This document shows positions 59,948 through 64,000 of a stretch of DNA of 64,000 nt, one piece after another (the stretch's first letter is position 1; each line of letters begins with the position of its first letter). The notes beneath the pieces were generated by a model. The model saw only the letters and a list, made by a program, of their open reading frames with translations. It was not told the origin of the DNA and searched no databases. Source of the stretch: Nocardia suismassiliense (lineage in GTDB: Bacteria; Actinomycetota; Actinomycetes; Mycobacteriales; Mycobacteriaceae); NCBI RefSeq assembly GCF_900269665.1, contig NZ_LT985361.1:298557-362556 (forward strand), read 5' to 3'. The position numbers and the translations under genes were made by a program.

Positions 59948-61234
59948 ATGGTTTCGGCAACGGCAGCGGGCGACTTCGGCGCCACCGACCCGGCGGCAGG
60001 CAAGCTCGCCGCGCCCAAAGAGATGCTGGTCGACCCGCGCTTCATCCGGTTGGCCGACCAATTCTTCGGCATGTTCACCCAGCCGAGCCGCGGCGGCGGG
60101 GCGCTGGCCATCTATCTCGACGGCAAACCCGTCGTGGACATCTGGGCGGGCTGGGCCGGCAAGGACCGGCGCTGGAACGGCAGCACCGTCGCACTGACCT
60201 TCTCCACCGGCAAGGGCGTCGCCTCCACCGTGCTGCACCGGCTGGCCGAACGCGGCCTGGTCGACTACGCCGCGCCGGTCGCCACATACTGGCCCGAGTT
60301 CGCCGCGCACGGCAAGGACGACATCACCGTGCGCGACGTGCTCGCACACCGCGCGGGCCTGCACCGGGTGCGCGGCCTGGTCCCCGGCCGGGAAGGCATC
60401 CTCGACTACGACGCCGTGATCCGGGCGCTGGCCGACAGCCCGCCCGACCCGCGCCGCATCCGCACCTCCGGCTACCACGCGATCACCTTCGGCTGGCTGG
60501 TCGCCGAGATCGTGCAGCGCGTCACCGGTGACCCGTTCACCGAGGTGCTGCGCCGCGAGATCGCCGTGCCACTCGGTCTCGACGAATTCTGGTTCCGGGT
60601 ACCGGAATCCGAGCGCTACCGGATCGCCAAGATCTTTCCGCACCTCAGCCCGCCGGGGATGCGCTGGAACACCGCCTCGTCGGTGCTGTCCTGGGTGCGC
60701 CCGGTCCGCGGGCTCGCCGAGGCGGGCATGCCGGAGAGCTTCGACGAGCTGGTCCGCGACCCCCGGGTGCACGACGCGGTGATGCCCGGTTGGAACGGCG
60801 TCTTCTCGGCTCGCGCGCTGGCCAGGATGTACGGGGCGCTGGCCAACAACGGCGAGGTCTACGCGACGCACCGAGGTGGCGGGGCGACCGTGCGGCTGCT
60901 GCGGCCGGAGACGATCGAGACCATCAACCAGGCGCAGCCCGCCGAAAGCCGCGACTACGTGCTCGGGCTACCGCTGCGTTTCACCCTCGGCTACCACCGG
61001 CCGGTGCTGATGTCCAAGCAGCAGCCGCGAAAAGCGTTCGGCCACTACGGTGTCGGCGGATCGGGCGCCTACGCCGATCCGGAGTTGGGTATGTCGGTCG
61101 CGTTCGTCACCAACCGGCTCGGCAACGCGGTGACCGCGCTCGGGGATGCTCGCATGGCGCGGTTGGCGGCGACGGCGCGCAATACCGTACGCAGGATCAA
61201 ACCCACCGTGGTCGTGGACGAAACAGCGGGCTAG
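59948..61234 (+). CDS. Beta-lactamase-fold serine hydrolase/esterase (LipE/LipL type)
   Basis: A 428-residue class C beta-lactamase-fold esterase. The SxxK motif is Ser86-Thr-Gly-Lys89 (FSTGKGV), the Tyr motif is likely in SGYHAITFG near 178, and HYGVGGSGAY near 358-367 takes the place of the KTG box. No signal peptide. Mycobacterial LipE/LipL of this family hydrolyse esters and sometimes beta-lactams. CAGGAGG precedes the ATG by eight bases. It is 46 bp upstream of the P450 gene on the same strand. Confidence 0.86.
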   Translation: MVSATAAGDFGATDPAAGKLAAPKEMLVDPRFIRLADQFFGMFTQPSRGGGALAIYLDGKPVVDIWAGWAGKDRRWNGSTVALTFSTGKGVASTVLHRLAERGLVDYAAPVATYWPEFAAHGKDDITVRDVLAHRAGLHRVRGLVPGREGILDYDAVIRALADSPPDPRRIRTSGYHAITFGWLVAEIVQRVTGDPFTEVLRREIAVPLGLDEFWFRVPESERYRIAKIFPHLSPPGMRWNTASSVLSWVRPVRGLAEAGMPESFDELVRDPRVHDAVMPGWNGVFSARALARMYGALANNGEVYATHRGGGATVRLLRPETIETINQAQPAESRDYVLGLPLRFTLGYHRPVLMSKQQPRKAFGHYGVGGSGAYADPELGMSVAFVTNRLGNAVTALGDARMARLAATARNTVRRIKPTVVVDETAG

Positions 61235-61280
61235 GGCGGCCGCATCGAACCCGACTGCGGATGACTTCGTACCTATAGAT

Positions 61281-62684
61281 ATGGACGTGGGCACAGCCGA
61301 GCCCGGCGCAGGCGAGCCGCGCGCCGCCGCCGTGCCGAAACCACCTCGGCTGATCGTGCTGCACGCGCTCGCCGCGGGCCTGGACTTCGACAGGTACTTC
61401 CGCTGGCGCCGAACGCGCGAGGGTGATCCGTTCTTCGTGCGCTTCCCCGGCTTCGGATCGGCGCTGTTCACCGGCACCGCCGAGGGTGCGCGCGAGCTGT
61501 TCCGCGCGCCGGTCGACGCGACCGCACCGCCGCGGCCGAATCCGATCGAACCGCTGGTGGGCACCGCCTCGCTGATCCTCACCGCGGGCGAGCGGCATCG
61601 CCGCGACCGCGCGCTGCTGGCCCCGGCCTTCCACGGTGCGCGGATCCGCGAATACGGGGCAATCACCCAGGATTCAGTGCACCAGGAACTCGCGGGCGAC
61701 AGCGGCCGAGTGTGGCGGCCCGGCGCCCGCATCGACGCGCGGGCGGCCACCCGGGCGATCACGCTGCGGGTGATCCTGACCGCGGTGTTCGGGGTGGACA
61801 GCCCCCAGCGGCGGGCCGAATACACCGGTGCGGTCGGCGAATTCCTCGCCACTTTCTCCGGGCCGCTCATGCTGCTGCCGGTGCTGCGGCAAGGGTTGTT
61901 CGGCCATGCGCCGTGGGACCGATTCGTCGCGGCCCGGGCTCGGCTGGATCGGCTGATCCTCGACGACATCACGCGCCGGCAGGCAGGCCCGCCGACCACC
62001 GACATCCTCGGCACGTTGCTGAGCGCGCGCTACGACGACGGCACTGCGATCACCGACGACGACCTGTGCGACCAACTGCGCACCCTGCTGGTCGCCGGGC
62101 ACGAAACCACCGCGACGACGCTGGTCTGGGCACTGTTCCAGCTGCACCGCGCACCGGAAGCCCTGGCCCGGCTGCGCGCGGAGTTGCGCGCGGCCGGACC
62201 GGACGCCACCCCGGTCGAGCTGGCCGCGCTGCCCTATCTCGACGCGGTGTGCCAGGAGACGCTGCGGCTGCATCCGCCGGTGCCCATCGTGGTGCGCAGG
62301 CTGACCGCGCCGTTCACATTGCGCGGGGTGGCCCTGGCGACGGGGGACACGATGGGGATCGCGGTGCCGTTGCTGCACTCGGACCCGCAGGTGTGGTCCG
62401 AGCCGCGGCGCTTCCGGCCGGAGCGGTTCCTCGAGCGCAGATACCGGCCGTTCGAATACGCCCCGTACGGCGGCGGGCATCGGCGCTGCGTCGGGGCGGC
62501 GCTGGCGGACTACGAACTGCGAATCGCGTTGGCTACCATCGTGAGCCGCGTGCGGCTGCGGCTGGCGCCACGGTATGCGAACGGCCGTACGCCGATGTCG
62601 GTGCCGCACAACATAGCAACCGGTCCGCATCGCCCGATTCCGTTCGACGTGGTGAGTGATTTACGTCACGAAGGCGTTTGGTAG
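61281..62684 (+). CDS. Cytochrome P450
   Basis: A 467-residue P450. I-helix oxygen-binding motif AGHETT (272-277), K-helix ExxR ETLR (326-329), PERF region RFRPERF and haem-binding YGGGHRRCVG with Cys403. This resembles class CYP families with a long N-terminus (such as CYP132/138-type). Needs ferredoxin and reductase encoded elsewhere. No ribosome site is visible before ATG 61281; a GTG two codons later is possible. It may be cotranscribed with the esterase, hinting at a shared lipid or xenobiotic substrate (inference). Confidence 0.87.
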   Translation: MDVGTAEPGAGEPRAAAVPKPPRLIVLHALAAGLDFDRYFRWRRTREGDPFFVRFPGFGSALFTGTAEGARELFRAPVDATAPPRPNPIEPLVGTASLILTAGERHRRDRALLAPAFHGARIREYGAITQDSVHQELAGDSGRVWRPGARIDARAATRAITLRVILTAVFGVDSPQRRAEYTGAVGEFLATFSGPLMLLPVLRQGLFGHAPWDRFVAARARLDRLILDDITRRQAGPPTTDILGTLLSARYDDGTAITDDDLCDQLRTLLVAGHETTATTLVWALFQLHRAPEALARLRAELRAAGPDATPVELAALPYLDAVCQETLRLHPPVPIVVRRLTAPFTLRGVALATGDTMGIAVPLLHSDPQVWSEPRRFRPERFLERRYRPFEYAPYGGGHRRCVGAALADYELRIALATIVSRVRLRLAPRYANGRTPMSVPHNIATGPHRPIPFDVVSDLRHEGVW

Positions 62685-62969
62685 ACCCCGCACAGCGACC
62701 GACCAGCGGCATCGATCCGTACCCCGGACTCGCCGACGTGACCGGTACCTTTCGCCGAACCGGACAACGACTACCCGGTTGTGTGACCGCTGCCACACCG
62801 AACGGTCGGAACGAATCACTGTGAACCGCAACTGGCTTCGGGCCGCACCGGGACGGTAGGAAGGATGCAGGGTCGGGCCGTCAATACCCGTGGGGCAGCC
62901 CTGCCTGCTTCACGCCGATGAGAGATCTCGAGACACGCGTGCGCCTGTGCGCGTGCGCCGAGAGATGGA
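62685..62969. other. Intergenic region before L,D-transpeptidase
   Basis: A 285-bp non-coding gap. A CGGTAGGAAGGATG stretch near 62850-62866 could start a short frame but leads to no convincing product. CGTGCGCCTGTGCGCGTGCG near 62937-62957 is a GC-rich repeat of unclear meaning. Nothing resembling a riboswitch was found. Confidence 0.3.
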
Positions 62970-63887
62970 ATGGACGAGAAACCTATGCATGCCGCTTCGC
63001 ACACCGGGTCGCTACCTGCCCACCGCCGGGGAGCACAGCTGACCCGCAGGCTGCGGGCGGGCGCCCTGTTGTCCGCGACGATCGCGGCGGGCGTTCTGCT
63101 CGTCGCGCCCGCCGACGCTGAACCGTTCCCCGGACTCGGCTCCGGATCGGCCGGTTCCGCGCAGGACCCGGCGCCACAGCAGCCGAACTTCGCGCCACCG
63201 TCGATCAACATCGCCGACGGCGAGGTGGTCGGGGTGGCCCAGCCGATCATCATCAACTTCAAGGAGCCGGTGGCCGATCAGGCCGCCGCCGAGAAGTTCA
63301 TCAAGGTCACCTCCTCGAAGAACGCGCCGGGCCACTTCTACTGGCGCGGTGACAAGCAGGTGCGCTGGCGGCCGAACGACTTCTGGCCGGACAACACCGA
63401 CGTGCAGGTCGAGGCGGGCGGCACGCGCAGCTCCTTCAAGATCGGCGACGCGTTCGTCAGCACGGCCGACGACAACACCAAGACCATCACCATCACCCGC
63501 AACGGTGAGGTGGTGAAGACCATGCCGACCTCGATGGGCAAGACCAAGCACGAGACCCCGAACGGCACCTACATCGTCGGCGAGCAGCTGCGCAAGATGA
63601 TCATGGATTCGTCCACCTACGGTGTGCCGACCACCGACCCCGAGGGCTACAAGCTCGAGGTCGAGTACGCGACCCGCATCTCCAACAGCGGCATCTTCGT
63701 GCACGCGGCCCCGTGGTCGGTCGGCCAGCAGGGCAGCTCCAACGTCAGCCACGGCTGCCTCAACGTGAGCACCGAGAACGCCAAGTGGTTCATGGAGAAC
63801 TCGCGCAAGGGTGACCCGGTCATCATCGAGAACACCAAGGGTGGCTCGATCGGGACCAGCGACGGCCTCGCGGGCGACTGGAACTAA
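62970..63887 (+). CDS. L,D-transpeptidase (Ldt, YkuD domain)
   Basis: A 305-residue exported cell-wall cross-linking enzyme. Signal segment about 26-50 (LRAGALLSATIAAGVLLVAP), an Ig-like domain (residues 80-165: INIADGEVVGVAQPIIINF), then the YkuD domain with His245 (IFVHAAPW) and the SHGCLNVS motif holding catalytic Cys263. It makes 3-3 meso-DAP cross-links, typical of mycolata walls. Gene layout matches mycobacterial LdtMt1/2 type. ATG 62970 or 62985 may be the start. A 20-bp hairpin follows. Confidence 0.9.
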   Translation: MDEKPMHAASHTGSLPAHRRGAQLTRRLRAGALLSATIAAGVLLVAPADAEPFPGLGSGSAGSAQDPAPQQPNFAPPSINIADGEVVGVAQPIIINFKEPVADQAAAEKFIKVTSSKNAPGHFYWRGDKQVRWRPNDFWPDNTDVQVEAGGTRSSFKIGDAFVSTADDNTKTITITRNGEVVKTMPTSMGKTKHETPNGTYIVGEQLRKMIMDSSTYGVPTTDPEGYKLEVEYATRISNSGIFVHAAPWSVGQQGSSNVSHGCLNVSTENAKWFMENSRKGDPVIIENTKGGSIGTSDGLAGDWN

Positions 63888-63917
63888 GCCCTTCCCGCAC
63901 AACTGAAGACACGTCAC

Positions 63918-63971
63918 GAAGCCGAACATTACGATCAATTAAGCAAATTGCTGATCGTGATGTTCGGCTTC
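63918..63971. terminator. Very long hairpin after the L,D-transpeptidase gene
   Basis: A 20-bp arm at 63918-63937 pairs with 63952-63971 with one mismatch; inner CAATT/AAATTG-type pairing can lengthen it. It begins 31 bases after the stop. No T-run, so it may be bidirectional or a stabilising 3' structure. Confidence 0.7.
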
Positions 63972-64000
63972 TTGATTCACTGGGCGCGTGCTCGAGAAGT

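Noticed and set aside
62685..62969. Possible second c-di-AMP riboswitch before the L,D-transpeptidase gene
   Set aside because: None of the conserved ydaO blocks could be found in order on the plus strand.

Overview
The window is high-GC actinobacterial DNA, most likely from Nocardia or a close mycolic-acid-producing relative (Rhodococcus and Mycobacterium share many of these genes). The pointers are a complete yrbE-mce operon, a mycothiol-dependent isomerase-type protein, a FadE10-like acyl-CoA dehydrogenase, a three-gene mycobacterial-type succinate dehydrogenase, a DUF5753/DUF397 regulatory locus, an LppU-type lipoprotein and many GTG starts. It looks chromosomal. I saw no rRNA, tRNA, CRISPR array, insertion sequence, integrase or phage gene.

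Layout. 1-3036: the end of a polyketide-synthase-type ketoreductase protein (left edge, partial) overlapping a fatty acyl-AMP ligase, probably the border of a lipid/polyketide locus. 3099-5302: a ParB-like small protein, an S4 RNA-binding protein, a secreted NlpC/P60 hydrolase behind a probable c-di-AMP riboswitch, and a small coiled-coil protein. 5462-12049: an AAA ATPase, fadE10-like dehydrogenase, a hydrolase, a small conserved protein and an atypical thiolase. 12463-16134: leader peptide plus sdh membrane/flavoprotein/iron-sulfur operon. 16184-18826: small membrane protein, two DUF397 proteins, a DUF5753 helix-turn-helix regulator and a divergent pair of small proteins. 18926-25572: secreted peptidase, ABC exporter, a fused FAD/Fe-S 2-hydroxyacid dehydrogenase and a 34-residue peptide. 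25779-33139: DNA glycosylase, a TetR/MFS efflux pair, an acrylyl-CoA reductase-type enzyme, a DinB2-like polymerase, a DUF1707 protein, TetR and a hotdog thioesterase. 33301-36773: lon with an HspR-type inverted repeat, then a YefM/YoeB toxin-antitoxin pair with an unusually long antitoxin. 36826-45987: reductase, a membrane protein plus a frameshifted PrsW-type gene, cupin, DUF445, mycothiol-isomerase-like protein, secreted protein, L-2-hydroxyglutarate oxidase, SRPBCC protein and RNase HI. 46073-55646: nine-gene mce operon on the minus strand. 56173-63887: secreted trypsin-like protease, MFS efflux, LppU-type lipoprotein, secreted protein, beta-lactamase-fold esterase, cytochrome P450 and an L,D-transpeptidase.

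How the genes fit together. Several themes recur: envelope building and remodelling (NlpC/P60, L,D-transpeptidase, lipid import by Mce, acyl-AMP ligase), lipid oxidation feeding respiration (fadE10-like, thiolase, sdh, oxidation of both enantiomers of 2-hydroxyglutarate), protein quality control and stress (lon, toxin-antitoxin, translesion polymerase, DNA glycosylase) and efflux with local repressors. Regulatory signals readable from sequence include a riboswitch, an HspR-type operator, TetR-type palindromes, paired YefM-type palindromes, a paired CTAGG motif and a 21-bp direct repeat found at two loci 40 kb apart. All functional calls come from reading the translated sequence and recalled family motifs; no database search was run.
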